This document shows positions 26,116 to 35,133 of a stretch of DNA of 64,000 bases, piece by piece. The stretch is from assembly GCA_964563925.1 (NCBI GenBank), contig CAZLZD010000010.1, positions 1 to 64,000 of the forward strand. Reading direction: 5' to 3'. Position 1 is the stretch's first letter. Each line of letters starts with the position of its first letter. Made by a program: the position numbers and the translations under genes. This stretch comes from JAUILA01 sp964563925. Lineage in GTDB: Bacteria > Bacteroidota > Bacteroidia > Cytophagales > Cyclobacteriaceae. The notes below the pieces were generated by a model that had not been told where the DNA came from, did no database searches, and saw nothing but the letters and a program-made list of their open reading frames with translations.

Positions 26116-26946
26116 ATGCACAGAAGAAAATTCACCGGATTACTGATGGCAGGTTCAGGTAGCCTGCTGTTACCCCTTTTTCCGGAACCGGTGAAGAAGC
26201 TGCCTGCCACCGGGTTCATTTCAGGCATACTAAAAAACAATAACCCGCAAGCCGATTGGAAACACCTGCTCGAACGGGCTGCACAATTGGGCTATACCGA
26301 ATATGAAGGTGGCATCATGGGCGATTCACCCGGCGAATTCAGGGATTTTCTTTCGGGAACAGGACTTCGGCATATTGCCTCCGGTCTTAGGATGAACCGT
26401 AATACGGAAGAACTCAAACAACAACTCGATGATATTGCCAACCTGGGCGTCAGCCACGCGGTGACCTACTGGCCGTGGTTTGTGGGAGCTCCTTTCAGCA
26501 AGGAGGATTGTCTGGAAAGTGTGGATTCTCTCAATCTGATGGGCGACCTGGCCAGGCAGCGGGGCCTTACGTTCTCCTGGCACAGTCATGACAAGGAATT
26601 TCATCCCACGAAAGACGGAACGATTCCTTTTCATTACCTGATGCAGCATACCGAGCGAGAATTGGTCCATTTGGAGCTGGATATTTACTGGATAACCCGG
26701 GGTGGTGCCAATGCCTCCGAAATCATGAAACAATATGACGGAAGAACCACCATGATGCATGTGAAGGACATGGCTGCCGACGGTTCTATCTGCTGCCCGG
26801 GTAGCGGCACCATAAACTTTAAGCCGATATTCAGGGAGGCCACACGTCAGGGCGTCAGACATTTTTTTGTGGAAAGGGACAATGCGCAAGATGGACTAGC
26901 CTGTTTAGAGGATAGTATTCGCTATTTACGTAAGCTGCGTTTCTGA
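26116..26946 (+). CDS. Sugar phosphate isomerase/epimerase (xylose isomerase-like TIM barrel), exported
   Basis: 276 residues. A twin-arginine-type start (MHRRKFTGLLMAGSGSLLLP) suggests export. The body fits the AP endonuclease 2 / xylose isomerase-like TIM-barrel family: FSWHSHDKEFHP carries His/Glu metal-ligand positions, HLELDIYWITRGG gives the Glu-Asp strand, and MMHVKDM supplies another His. A late VERDNAQ segment gives a further acidic ligand position. Such proteins isomerise or epimerise sugars, inositols or related compounds with a divalent metal. It is a single gene; its upstream region is 253 bases long, shared with the divergent cyclase-kinase gene. The substrate is unknown. Confidence 0.88.
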   Translation: MHRRKFTGLLMAGSGSLLLPLFPEPVKKLPATGFISGILKNNNPQADWKHLLERAAQLGYTEYEGGIMGDSPGEFRDFLSGTGLRHIASGLRMNRNTEELKQQLDDIANLGVSHAVTYWPWFVGAPFSKEDCLESVDSLNLMGDLARQRGLTFSWHSHDKEFHPTKDGTIPFHYLMQHTERELVHLELDIYWITRGGANASEIMKQYDGRTTMMHVKDMAADGSICCPGSGTINFKPIFREATRQGVRHFFVERDNAQDGLACLEDSIRYLRKLRF

Positions 26947-27074
26947 TCCACAGAGAATATAAATCTCTCCGTTCGTATAAGAATTTTTTGTGCCCCTGTT
27001 GAATCCTTATCATATTACGATAATAATTCTCTATAATTAACATACAAATACATCCGGTCCTTTAGCCCATCCTT

Positions 27075-28208
27075 ATGAGTATCATTAATTCTCCCCGATC
27101 TGACTTTAGAAAATGGATCATTTTCAACAAAACACTCTCCAATCATCAGCATGTATATGACCTGTACCATGCCGTCAGGGATGGCCGGTCAAGGGGAGCT
27201 TTTGAGGTAGAGCCGGTTGTGACTAACGACACCAGGTCCCTGGTTATTCAGCAGGAAGAATATCCTGAACCACTCACCCTGGGGCATGACGGAGACCGGC
27301 CAGGCATCCTCGAATACCTGAAGCAAAACTATTTTGTGGACGGGGACATTGAGGCCTGGTATCTGGAGCAGCAATCAAGGGTTGACCGTCAGCTTAACCT
27401 GAACGCTTCGGCCAGTACAAAAAGTACCCCAGGGGTGGAAAATCTGCAAATTCACCCGAAAGAGTCATTTTATCTGAGAATGCGGATTTTTTTCAGTTTC
27501 CTTTTCTATTTTTTGATTGCAGCTGTGATTGGCTGGAGTTTCCTGCAGTCGCAATATTCAGGAGTTATAGCACTGGCCAGTCTCATATTCGCCGTGGCAT
27601 TGCTTGCACTTGGACGTCGGATCGCACAGGGATATCTGGTTGGTCTCATCAAAGGGAATGCAATCAGGCTGCACGAAGAACAATATCCCGAGATCTATGA
27701 TATCGTTCGGACACAGAGCGAAGCCCTCGGTCTGAAGGAAATACCAGAGGTCTATGTGTATAACGGGCACTTCAATGCTTTTGTGACCAAGCTTGCACGT
27801 AAAAAATATCTTCTGCTTTTTTCCGAAGTGATTGAAACTGCGATGAAGGGAGACTACGAGGTACTGCGGTTTGTGGTCGGCCATGAACTGGGGCATATCA
27901 AGAGGCGCCACCTCACGTATGAGCCATGGCTTCTGCCATCCTCTTTAGTCCCTTTTCTGCGGGCTGCACATTCCAGGGGATGCGAGTATACCTGCGACAG
28001 GATCGGCTTTCATTTCTCAGGCCAGGGATCGTTGCACGGAATTCTCATCCTGGCCACAGGTAAGGAAATTGTCACCAAAATGAACCTGAACCAGTACATT
28101 AAGGATATTGAGAATCAGGACAGCTTCTGGGTGTGGTTCAGCGAAAAGTTCCTCTCCCACCCGCATACGTTCAATCGAATGGCGGCGATAAAGAAGTATG
28201 CCGACTGA
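27075..28208 (+). CDS. M48 family zinc metallopeptidase (HtpX/Ste24-like), membrane protein
   Basis: 377 residues. The N-terminal 130 residues are soluble and not recognised. Two membrane spans follow (about 138-157 and 162-180), then the M48 catalytic domain. The zinc site is HELGH at 270-274, with the third ligand Glu304 in GCEYTCDRIG, where Asp308 completes the ExxxD signature. M48 enzymes degrade misfolded or damaged membrane and envelope proteins. The N-terminal extension is longer than in HtpX and could bind substrate. The downstream HAD gene is convergent, 4 bases away. Confidence 0.92.
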   Translation: MSIINSPRSDFRKWIIFNKTLSNHQHVYDLYHAVRDGRSRGAFEVEPVVTNDTRSLVIQQEEYPEPLTLGHDGDRPGILEYLKQNYFVDGDIEAWYLEQQSRVDRQLNLNASASTKSTPGVENLQIHPKESFYLRMRIFFSFLFYFLIAAVIGWSFLQSQYSGVIALASLIFAVALLALGRRIAQGYLVGLIKGNAIRLHEEQYPEIYDIVRTQSEALGLKEIPEVYVYNGHFNAFVTKLARKKYLLLFSEVIETAMKGDYEVLRFVVGHELGHIKRRHLTYEPWLLPSSLVPFLRAAHSRGCEYTCDRIGFHFSGQGSLHGILILATGKEIVTKMNLNQYIKDIENQDSFWVWFSEKFLSHPHTFNRMAAIKKYAD

Positions 28209-28212
28209 TGTG

Positions 28213-28833
28213 TCACTGACCGGATTCAGAATAAAGGATATCTGCAACCTGCTCAAAGGAATTAATTGTATCACGGGTTGCGGGCGATTCGGGTGCATAC
28301 AGAAATGCACGAAGGCCTAATTCCCTGGCAGCCCGGATCTCCGAATTCTCATCATCCCCGATCACTATTATTTCTTCCTCCTGAAGGCCCTGGTCCGAAA
28401 TGATCTGCTGAAATACTTCCTTCTTACCGTGCGCGGAATGCATCGGATCCACAATGAATATTTCCCTGAACTCGTTCCTGATCCCCAGCATGTCGATCTT
28501 ACTTTCCTGCAGCCGGGTAAATCCTGATGTGATAAGATACTTTTCCTGCGGGAGATTTCTAAGGTGAGAATAATCCGGGAAGGGAAGGATTTTTATTGAA
28601 AGTGTTAGTTCGGAAAGATGCTTCAATGCCCTTGCTGTCAGCTCATTACCAAAGTTAAAACGAGACGCAACCTTTTGGAACGGGATACGCATGATCTCTC
28701 TCCGCACTTCGTCCATGGGATAGTCTCCATCTGCCCGGATCATTTTAAGAAGCGTACCGAACAGTTCGTCTCCAATGGATGGAACCGGGTAGATGGTATT
28801 ATCGAGATCAAGAAAAATTGCCTTCGTCGCCAT
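28213..28833 (-). CDS. HAD-superfamily hydrolase (phosphatase)
   Basis: 206 residues. HAD motif I is FLDLDNT with the nucleophile Asp9 and Asp11. Motif II is the Thr-Ser in KYLITSGFT. The conserved Lys lies in GKKEVF and motif IV in VIGDDENSEI. The cap is small and helical (residues about 18-85), fitting the HAD-IA group that includes pyrimidine 5'-nucleotidases and phosphoglycolate-type phosphatases. It follows the DUF349 gene by 7 bases and is likely cotranscribed with it. The phosphate-ester substrate is not predictable. Confidence 0.9.
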   Translation of the reverse strand: MATKAIFLDLDNTIYPVPSIGDELFGTLLKMIRADGDYPMDEVRREIMRIPFQKVASRFNFGNELTARALKHLSELTLSIKILPFPDYSHLRNLPQEKYLITSGFTRLQESKIDMLGIRNEFREIFIVDPMHSAHGKKEVFQQIISDQGLQEEEIIVIGDDENSEIRAARELGLRAFLYAPESPATRDTINSFEQVADILYSESGQ

Positions 28834-28840
28834 GAGGGGC

Positions 28841-31342
28841 CTAGGCGGTCCTGATGATCTTCAGCTGTTGCTTGAGCTGACGAAGTTCGTCATTCGCACT
28901 GTCTATTTTGGATTGGAATTCATCTTTGAGCTTATTCGCCTTTTTACTGTCGGCAAAAAACTCAAGGTTATTCTTCCAGACCGCGATGTCATTTTCAATG
29001 GAACTTATCTGCTTGCGCAGGGACTGCTCCTTACGGTACAGCTTTTGGTCGGCATTCGGACTATGGAGAATGTCGCTGACCTGGTTTTCTATTTTAATGC
29101 GTTGCTTTTCTTCCTCTGTCATCCCCTCAAGTGCCTTTACGTAGGCATTCACAACTTCCGAATAACGGTTGCGGATGTCTGATATCTTATTCCGCGGAAC
29201 AAATCCCGTTTCATTGTATTCCTCCTGCAACGCCCTGAACTCTTTCAGGTTGTTTTTATCTCCTTTAGCCAGCTTCTCAATCTTACTGCAGATTTCAAGT
29301 TTATACTTGTAATTCTCCGCGTAATCCTTGGAAGCATCATCCTGGCTGGCCCGTTTCCTGTCAAAGAAGGTATCACAAGCCTCCTTGAATTCCTTATACA
29401 CCGATTCCCGGTATTTACCCGGGACAGGCCCTACATCCTTCCATTCCCGTTGAAGAGCCTTAAGCTTTTCAGCTGTCTCCTGCCAGTTATCACTTTCCTT
29501 TAGTGATTTGGCCCTTTCCACCATTTCCTTTTTCTTCTCCAGGTTTTTCTCACGCTCAGCATCAAGCTTTTTGAAGAACTGGTTTTTATTGGCAAAAAAC
29601 TGCTTGAACGCTGACCAAAAAGAACGGTTGACTTCTTTGGCCCGGGCCCGGGGCAATCCGCCAGTATTCTCCCACTTCTTCTGAATATCCAGTAATTCCC
29701 GTGTTTTCTCATTCCAGGCTTTTATCCTGTCACTGTCAAACTCGGCGAATTCACTTACCCGGTTGGCCAGCTCGAGTTTTACAGTGAGGTTCTTTTCCAG
29801 TTCTCCCTTGAGCTTCTCTACAAATTCCTTGCGGCGTTCATAAACCGCATCAGAAGCGGCCTTAAACCTGTTCCAGAGTGGCTCCTGCTCTTCCTTCGGC
29901 ACCGGTCCGATATGCTTGAACTCGTGGTGCAGTTCATTGAGCTCCTTTATGGCATCATTGATGTTTGTCACCTCGGCCAAAGCCTCGGCGCGGTGGCAAA
30001 GCTCCAGCTTGGACTCAAGGTTTTTCTTTCTGTCAAGTTCCTTGAGCTCAAAATATATGCTCCGCTTATCGTAAAAGCGATCAACCAGTGCATTGTAATT
30101 CGCCCACATTGACCGGGCGATGGCGCCTGGGACCGGACCAATCGACTTCCATTCTTCCTGAAGTGCCTTAAAGGTCTCAAAGCTGATGTTGGTCTCTTCC
30201 GAATCTACAAACTCACGAAGCCGTTCCAGCACCTCTTCCTTTTTCTTCAGGTTGACCTCTTTCTGCTGTTCCTTGTTCTTTACAAAGTTGGTTTTCTTAT
30301 CCCTGATCAGCTGATAATTTGCATCAAAGCGCAGCGTGAGCTCATCCGGACGATACGCGAAATCCATGGCGTCACCACCTTCGGCGACAAACTTCTCCAG
30401 CGCTTCTTCCCGCTCCTTTTCCCGGATTTCGTCAAAAGCATGCTTAACTTCCCGGGCTTCGCGTTCGGCCTTGATTACTTCATCATTCTTTGCCAGTCCC
30501 TTGATGACTTCCACCAGCTCCTCCTTGGACATCTCACTGTAGTCTGCCTCTTCATCGTCATCGTCGTGATCGTCATCGTCCTTTTCCTTCAGATCAACCT
30601 CTGACTCCAGGCCGGCCTTTGATTTTTTTCCTTCTGCATCCGGAGTGTCGGGTTGCCCGTTCGCTGCGGGCTTTTCTTTTTCTTCTTCCGGACCAGCCGT
30701 ATCTTCTTTCTCCGGTTCAGCCTCTTTTGTATCCTTCACTGCTTTTGTGTCCGCAGTTTCCCCGGGCTTAGCCGCCTCAACCCCCTCACCTTCCGTACTT
30801 TTTATTTCCGGCTCCGGGGAATCAGTTTCCCGGGTGGTCTCATTCTCGTCTTGGACAGATTCCTTAACTGCCTCCGGTGAAGGGCTTTTATCCTTTTCTT
30901 CCTTTACAGGTTCCTTACCTTCTTCCGTATCGGCTTTAACTTCCCCTGCTTCCGCTTCTTCTGAACCGGACTTATCCTCTCCCTTTGCAGGACTTTCCTG
31001 TTTCTCAGGGCCTGTGGCTACAGGTTCCTTCCGTGATTCATCCTTTGAGGGGCTTTCCTTTTTCCCGGTACCGGCGGGTTCCTTTTGTGGCTTATCATCG
31101 TCAGCCTCTGCTCCACCTTCTCCGGTATTCATGCCGTCAGAACCGGTTTGCCCGGATGAGGAAGATGAATCCTCTTTCTTGTTTTCCGGGTCGTCATGCG
31201 GAGCATTCTCCGTCCCAGATTGATTTTCAGCAGATTCATCCTTGGAGCCTGAAGGTGAGGAGATATCAGAGGAATCACCTGCCACTTCTTTTCCGTTAGA
31301 GGCCTGGCTTGTCTGTTCCTTTATTTCTTTCTCCTTGTTCAT
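28841..31342 (-). CDS. DUF349 repeat protein with long acidic low-complexity N-terminus
   Basis: 833 residues. About the first 270 are a low-complexity run rich in Glu, Lys, Asp, Ser and Pro, including DDDDHDDDDEE. The rest holds five DUF349 units of about 70-75 residues, each centred on a Gln-Glu-x-Trp/Tyr...GxVP pattern: LQEEWKSIGPVPG, LHHEFKHIGPVPK, IQKKWENTGGLPR, LQREWKDVGPVPG and LQEEYNETGFVPR. DUF349 proteins are common in Bacteroidota and have no agreed function; the mostly helical, charged make-up suggests a long coiled scaffold. There is no signal peptide. It is the first gene of a two-gene unit with the HAD hydrolase. Confidence 0.9.
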   Translation of the reverse strand: MNKEKEIKEQTSQASNGKEVAGDSSDISSPSGSKDESAENQSGTENAPHDDPENKKEDSSSSSGQTGSDGMNTGEGGAEADDDKPQKEPAGTGKKESPSKDESRKEPVATGPEKQESPAKGEDKSGSEEAEAGEVKADTEEGKEPVKEEKDKSPSPEAVKESVQDENETTRETDSPEPEIKSTEGEGVEAAKPGETADTKAVKDTKEAEPEKEDTAGPEEEKEKPAANGQPDTPDAEGKKSKAGLESEVDLKEKDDDDHDDDDEEADYSEMSKEELVEVIKGLAKNDEVIKAEREAREVKHAFDEIREKEREEALEKFVAEGGDAMDFAYRPDELTLRFDANYQLIRDKKTNFVKNKEQQKEVNLKKKEEVLERLREFVDSEETNISFETFKALQEEWKSIGPVPGAIARSMWANYNALVDRFYDKRSIYFELKELDRKKNLESKLELCHRAEALAEVTNINDAIKELNELHHEFKHIGPVPKEEQEPLWNRFKAASDAVYERRKEFVEKLKGELEKNLTVKLELANRVSEFAEFDSDRIKAWNEKTRELLDIQKKWENTGGLPRARAKEVNRSFWSAFKQFFANKNQFFKKLDAEREKNLEKKKEMVERAKSLKESDNWQETAEKLKALQREWKDVGPVPGKYRESVYKEFKEACDTFFDRKRASQDDASKDYAENYKYKLEICSKIEKLAKGDKNNLKEFRALQEEYNETGFVPRNKISDIRNRYSEVVNAYVKALEGMTEEEKQRIKIENQVSDILHSPNADQKLYRKEQSLRKQISSIENDIAVWKNNLEFFADSKKANKLKDEFQSKIDSANDELRQLKQQLKIIRTA

Positions 31343-31385
31343 CTGTGAAAATTCACTCCGTATTATGTAAAAATACTAAATTCGA

Positions 31386-31961
31386 TCAATTAAGTCTTGG
31401 GTCGGTAGGATAATTTGAATATACCTGAAATCGTCCTCCCAACTGTTTTAAAACAGATTTCCATAGTTCTTCCACCGGATTTTCAAATATGATATGAGCC
31501 GCCGCCGGTGGAGTGACAATCCAGCTGTCAAGTGAAAGTTCCTTTTCAAGCTGTCCGCTACCCCACCCTGAATATCCGACAAAAAAACGAATATCCTCAT
31601 TTCCCAGTTGATTACTGGCCAATAACGACTGGACTTGCTCAAAATTGCCTCCCCAGAACAGTCCGGGGGTAAGTTCACTTCCTCCTTCAATTTCCGGCGA
31701 ACGATGAATGAAATGGAGTGTATCATGCTGCACGGGTCCGCCTACATACACACGCTGATCGAAACTGCCAAAATCCTCCAGGAGCTCATGCAGCATCACC
31801 TCGGAAGGCTTGTTCAAAACAAAGCCAAACGAACCTTCGTCATTATTGTCGCACATCAGAACCACCGTGCGCTCAAAATTCGGATCCGGCAGGAAAGGTT
31901 CTGATATCAGCAGACTCCCCTTTTCCGGCGATTGCTTGTTGTTAAATTTAAAATAGTCCAT
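31386..31961 (-). CDS. YqgE/AlgH family protein
   Basis: 191 residues, usual for the family. The hallmark N-terminus is present (KGSLLISEPFLPDPNFERTV), followed by DEGSFGFVLNKPSE, VYVGGPV and a late VGYSGWGSGQLEKEL segment. YqgE proteins are widespread and conserved, but the biochemical role is unsettled. It starts 3 bases after the stop of the miaE gene upstream on the same strand, so the two form an operon. Confidence 0.95.
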   Translation of the reverse strand: MDYFKFNNKQSPEKGSLLISEPFLPDPNFERTVVLMCDNNDEGSFGFVLNKPSEVMLHELLEDFGSFDQRVYVGGPVQHDTLHFIHRSPEIEGGSELTPGLFWGGNFEQVQSLLASNQLGNEDIRFFVGYSGWGSGQLEKELSLDSWIVTPPAAAHIIFENPVEELWKSVLKQLGGRFQVYSNYPTDPRLN

Positions 31962-31964
31962 ACC

Positions 31965-32549
31965 CTAATGTAATGCTGCCCTGACCGGCAACGCAGTCAA
32001 AATGCGTCCCTCGAGGCTGTTCAACTCTTTCAACCTACTATAAACTACATTTTCATCAAAATAAACCAGTGCCATTTTAACAAAAATGTGTCCGTGTTTT
32101 GCTTCCGAAGCCCATAAATTATGGTAAAACTGCTTGATTGCACCTTCCTCAAGGGCCTCGTAAATTAACCGGAACCGTTCTGCCCCGCGGCACTCGATTA
32201 CCGATGCCAGCAGCAACCTGTCCATAAATCGCTCCTCCCGGCCACTGCGACAACCCTGAAGGAGTTTTTTCACATACATATCCTGTTCCATTTCGGCCGG
32301 TAACCTGATACCGCGCGCCTCCATTAATTTATAAACGGATTGAAAGTGTTCTAGTTCCTCAATACCCGTCTCAATCAACTCAGGAAGGATTTCGGTCCGG
32401 TCAGGATACTTCGCCACAAAACTCATCGCCATGGCAGATGCCTTGCGTTCACAGTTGGCATGGTCCTGTAAAAAGGTATCAAAATCAGACATTACGGCAG
32501 CCACCCATTCCGGTGAACTTTCCACTTCTGGTTCCAGGCTCAGCTTCAT
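31965..32549 (-). CDS. miaE: tRNA hydroxylase MiaE
   Basis: 194 residues from Met at 32549 (MKLSLEPEVESSPEWVAAVM); an in-frame ATG at 32606 would add a leader not seen in the family. MiaE is a ferritin-like di-iron enzyme that hydroxylates the isopentenyl group of modified A37 in tRNAs. The di-iron ligands are visible as Glu in HANCERKAS, the pair EELEHFQ, Glu in SVIECRGAER, and EAKHGH near the C-terminus. It is the first gene of a pair with yqgE and diverges from pdxH. Confidence 0.9.
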   Translation of the reverse strand: MKLSLEPEVESSPEWVAAVMSDFDTFLQDHANCERKASAMAMSFVAKYPDRTEILPELIETGIEELEHFQSVYKLMEARGIRLPAEMEQDMYVKKLLQGCRSGREERFMDRLLLASVIECRGAERFRLIYEALEEGAIKQFYHNLWASEAKHGHIFVKMALVYFDENVVYSRLKELNSLEGRILTALPVRAALH

Positions 32550-32594
32550 ACTCAATCTTACGGATATGGGTACGAAAACGAAAGGAATAGTCCC

Positions 32595-32602
32595 TATATT
32601 TG
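32595..32602 (+). promoter_or_regulatory. Putative -7 box of the pdxH promoter
   Basis: TATATTTG matches the Bacteroidota -7 consensus TAnnTTTG and ends 13 bases before the pdxH start. No TTTG occurs at the expected -33 position. Confidence 0.35.
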
Positions 32603-32615
32603 TCATATAACAGCT

Positions 32616-33272
32616 ATGCAGCCTCCCATGAACGAAAAAATCAGCGACCTAAGGAAAGAATATACCAGAAATACCCTGGATACCGCCAGTGTAAACCGGG
32701 ATCCCCTTCAGCAATTCAAATCGTGGTTTGATGAGGCCTTAAAGGCCGGCGTTCCCGAGCCCAATGCCATGAGCCTCGCGACCGTAAATGAAAAAGGGCT
32801 CCCCTCCTGCCGGATCGTTCTCCTGAAAGGCCTGGAAAATGGCGGTTTTGTTTTTTATACCAATTATGCCAGTGACAAAGGCCAGGACCTGGCCGGGCAA
32901 CCCGTGGCGGCCTTAACCTTTTTCTGGCCCGAACTTGAGCGCCAGGTTCGTATCCAGGGAACAGTCAGCAAAGTCAGCAAGGAGACCAGCACGGCCTATT
33001 TCCAAAGCCGACCGAGGGACAGCCAGATCGGGGCCTGGGTTTCTCCGCAAAGTACACCGGTCAGCAACCGGGATATCCTTGAGGAACGTCAGAAGGCCAT
33101 TGAAAAGAAATTTGAAGGCAAGGATAAATTACCCCGCCCGGAACAATGGGGAGGCTACCATGTCGCGCCGTTCCTGGTGGAATTCTGGCAGGGCCGCCCC
33201 AGCCGCCTGCACGACCGGATCGTCTATGTCCTTGACGGCAATCGCTGGGACATTCGCCGGCTGGCACCGTGA
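32616..33272 (+). CDS. pdxH: Pyridoxamine 5'-phosphate oxidase
   Basis: 218 residues (Met5 at 32628 is an alternative start). This FMN enzyme oxidises pyridoxamine or pyridoxine phosphate to pyridoxal phosphate. Signature segments are DPLQQFKSWFDEALKAGVPEPNAM, split here as the N-terminal substrate region and the AMSLATV strand, then GLPSCRIVLLKG, FYTNYASDKG, FFWPELERQVRIQG, SRPRDSQIGAWVSPQS and the C-terminal EFWQGRPSRLHDR motif. All expected FMN-binding segments are present. The following glycosyltransferase starts inside its stop codon (GTGA), so translation may be coupled. Confidence 0.95.
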   Translation: MQPPMNEKISDLRKEYTRNTLDTASVNRDPLQQFKSWFDEALKAGVPEPNAMSLATVNEKGLPSCRIVLLKGLENGGFVFYTNYASDKGQDLAGQPVAALTFFWPELERQVRIQGTVSKVSKETSTAYFQSRPRDSQIGAWVSPQSTPVSNRDILEERQKAIEKKFEGKDKLPRPEQWGGYHVAPFLVEFWQGRPSRLHDRIVYVLDGNRWDIRRLAP

Positions 33273-34471
33273 AACCTCTTTATTTCAGACGCTATGCGGC
33301 AAAGGAGCGGTTATTCAACTCCGCACCCGACCCTGCCACGCACGTGATCATTACCATTCCCGCCTGCCGGGAACCTGATCTCATCAGCACCCTGCGTAGT
33401 CTCTGCGCGTGCGACGTTACAGACAAGCATACCGAAGTCCTGGTCCTGGATAATTTTCCGGAGAATGAACCGCCACACAATTCACTCCCGGACCCAGTTC
33501 CCGACCTGCCCCACCTCTCCTTTCACATGGCCACCCGGGCCCTGCCGGCCCGAAAGGCAGGGGTAGGTCTCGCCCGGAAGCTTTTAATGGACGAAGCCGC
33601 CTGGCGGTTTCATCAGCTTGGGCGTGAAGACGGCCTGATCGTCGGACTTGATGCAGATTGTACCGTGGACCCCGGATACCTGGGCTCCTTGCACCGGTTT
33701 CAGCAAGAAAGCAGGGTGGCCGGGGCATCCATTTATTACGAACATCCTTTATCCGGCGAAGGAGATCCCGGGTTATACCAGGCCATTGCGGAATACGAAT
33801 TACACCTCAGGTATTACGTGCATGCCCGAAGGTGGAGCGGAGAATGGTTCGCTTTCCAGACCGTTGGGTCGGCCATGGCGGTGCGGAGTGCGGCCTACCA
33901 GGCCACAGGGGGGATGAACACCCGTAAAGCCGGCGAGGACTTTTACTTCCTTCAGAAAATCATGCCCCATGGGTTTGCCGAGATCACAGACACCTGCGTC
34001 CGCCCTTCACCACGCATATCGGAAAGAGTGCCGTTTGGCACCGGGAAGGCCATGAAGGAGCGTACCGCCTCATCGGACCAGCTGCGCACCTATTCTCCCG
34101 GGTCCTTTAAAATCCTGCGCGATTTCTTCTGCCAGTCCGGCCGGCTTTATTCCGGTGAACCTCTCCGGATTGAAGAATCACTCCGAAATTATTTTGACTC
34201 AATCGATGCCTGGAAGGATTTTGAACGAATGCGTGCCATTTCCGGCACCACCGGCATATTCAGCAAACACCTTCATACATGGATGGACGGCTTCCGGTCA
34301 ATGAAAGCACTCCACCATCTCAGGGAAGCAGGCTTCACGGATGTCCCGGTAACGGAAGGTGCCGGCTGGCTTGCCGCCCAACCGGACAAAACGCCCCGGA
34401 ATGATGTGGATTGGTTACTTTCTTATTTTCGAGCGCTTGACTCTGCCGCTCAGCATGAACCAAGGCGGTAA
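33269..34471 (+). CDS. Glycosyltransferase family 2-like protein
   Basis: 400 residues with a GTG start overlapping the pdxH stop (GTGA at 33269-33272). The GT-A fold is suggested by the N-terminal strand HVIITIPACREPDLISTLRSL, a long loop, and the DxD-like GLDADCTVDPGYL. A later GGMNTRKAGEDFYFLQK resembles the acceptor ED motif of GT2 enzymes. The C-terminal third (about 260-400) is not recognised. It probably transfers a sugar from a nucleotide donor at the cytoplasmic face. The 3' end overlaps the convergent response-regulator gene by 22 bases. Confidence 0.8.
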   Translation: MKPLYFRRYAAKERLFNSAPDPATHVIITIPACREPDLISTLRSLCACDVTDKHTEVLVLDNFPENEPPHNSLPDPVPDLPHLSFHMATRALPARKAGVGLARKLLMDEAAWRFHQLGREDGLIVGLDADCTVDPGYLGSLHRFQQESRVAGASIYYEHPLSGEGDPGLYQAIAEYELHLRYYVHARRWSGEWFAFQTVGSAMAVRSAAYQATGGMNTRKAGEDFYFLQKIMPHGFAEITDTCVRPSPRISERVPFGTGKAMKERTASSDQLRTYSPGSFKILRDFFCQSGRLYSGEPLRIEESLRNYFDSIDAWKDFERMRAISGTTGIFSKHLHTWMDGFRSMKALHHLREAGFTDVPVTEGAGWLAAQPDKTPRNDVDWLLSYFRALDSAAQHEPRR

Positions 34472-35133
34472 CTATTCTTTCCGGACTGGAGAATAAGGTT
34501 CTTATCCAGTTTAGCACAGACATTCTGGATATAGGTATCCACCGAGCGTGCGTACAGATAGACGTCGGAACCCCAGATATTGTGGACGAGGTTTTCACGA
34601 CTGATCTCTTTTCCCGGGTTTTGGGCAAAAAAGTAAAGCAGCTCGAATTCATACGTGGAAAGAACAATTTCCTTTCCACGGAATACCGCCACCTGCCGCA
34701 GCCTGTCAAGGTGAAGTGCGTTGATCTTTATTTCCCTTATGCTCTTTTTGATGACGAGGTCATTATGCAGAACGGCACTCACCTTGTGCGTGAGGGCACG
34801 AAGCCCGGTGATTTTTTCAATGAAATCATCCCCTCCGTTAGCGAATGCCTGAACCTGAAGGAATTTCCTGGATTTGGCTGTCAGAAAGAATATGTAGGTA
34901 TCCTGGAAATCCGGGACCTTACGTAACTGTTCGCAGACCTCCAGCCCGCTGAGGTCCGGCATCATTATATCAAGGATAATCAGGTCGGGCGTCAGTCTTG
35001 AAGCTCGTTGTAATGCCTTCAGACTGCTGATCTCAACATACACATCATACCCGTCCTTTTCAAAATTGTACTTCAGCAGTTCGAGTATATCCCTGTCGTC
35101 ATCTACAATGAGGATCTTATGACGCTTGTCCAT
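34450..35133 (-). CDS. OmpR/PhoB-type response regulator
   Basis: 227 residues. The N-terminal receiver (1-120) has the acidic pocket DDD, phosphoacceptor Asp in LDIMMPD, conserved Thr in FLTAKS and a basic residue in FIEKI. The C-terminal winged helix (about 130-225) contains LSTYEFELLYFFAQNP and the recognition region RENLVHNIWG, followed by VDTYIQNVCAKL. It binds DNA and regulates transcription on phosphorylation. No histidine kinase is next to it. Its start overlaps the end of the upstream glycosyltransferase by 17 bases, which places it in an envelope-related operon. Confidence 0.94.
   Translation of the reverse strand: MDKRHKILIVDDDRDILELLKYNFEKDGYDVYVEISSLKALQRASRLTPDLIILDIMMPDLSGLEVCEQLRKVPDFQDTYIFFLTAKSRKFLQVQAFANGGDDFIEKITGLRALTHKVSAVLHNDLVIKKSIREIKINALHLDRLRQVAVFRGKEIVLSTYEFELLYFFAQNPGKEISRENLVHNIWGSDVYLYARSVDTYIQNVCAKLDKNLILQSGKNSYRLGSC

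Noticed and set aside
25958..26146. 62-codon plus-strand frame after AGGAGG
   Set aside because: AGGAGG is only two bases from the ATG, the protein has no recognisable features, and it overlaps the start of the sugar isomerase.
30645..31223. 192-codon plus-strand frame opposite the DUF349 gene, very rich in Ser, Phe and Pro
   Set aside because: It is the shadow of the acidic low-complexity N-terminus of the DUF349 protein.
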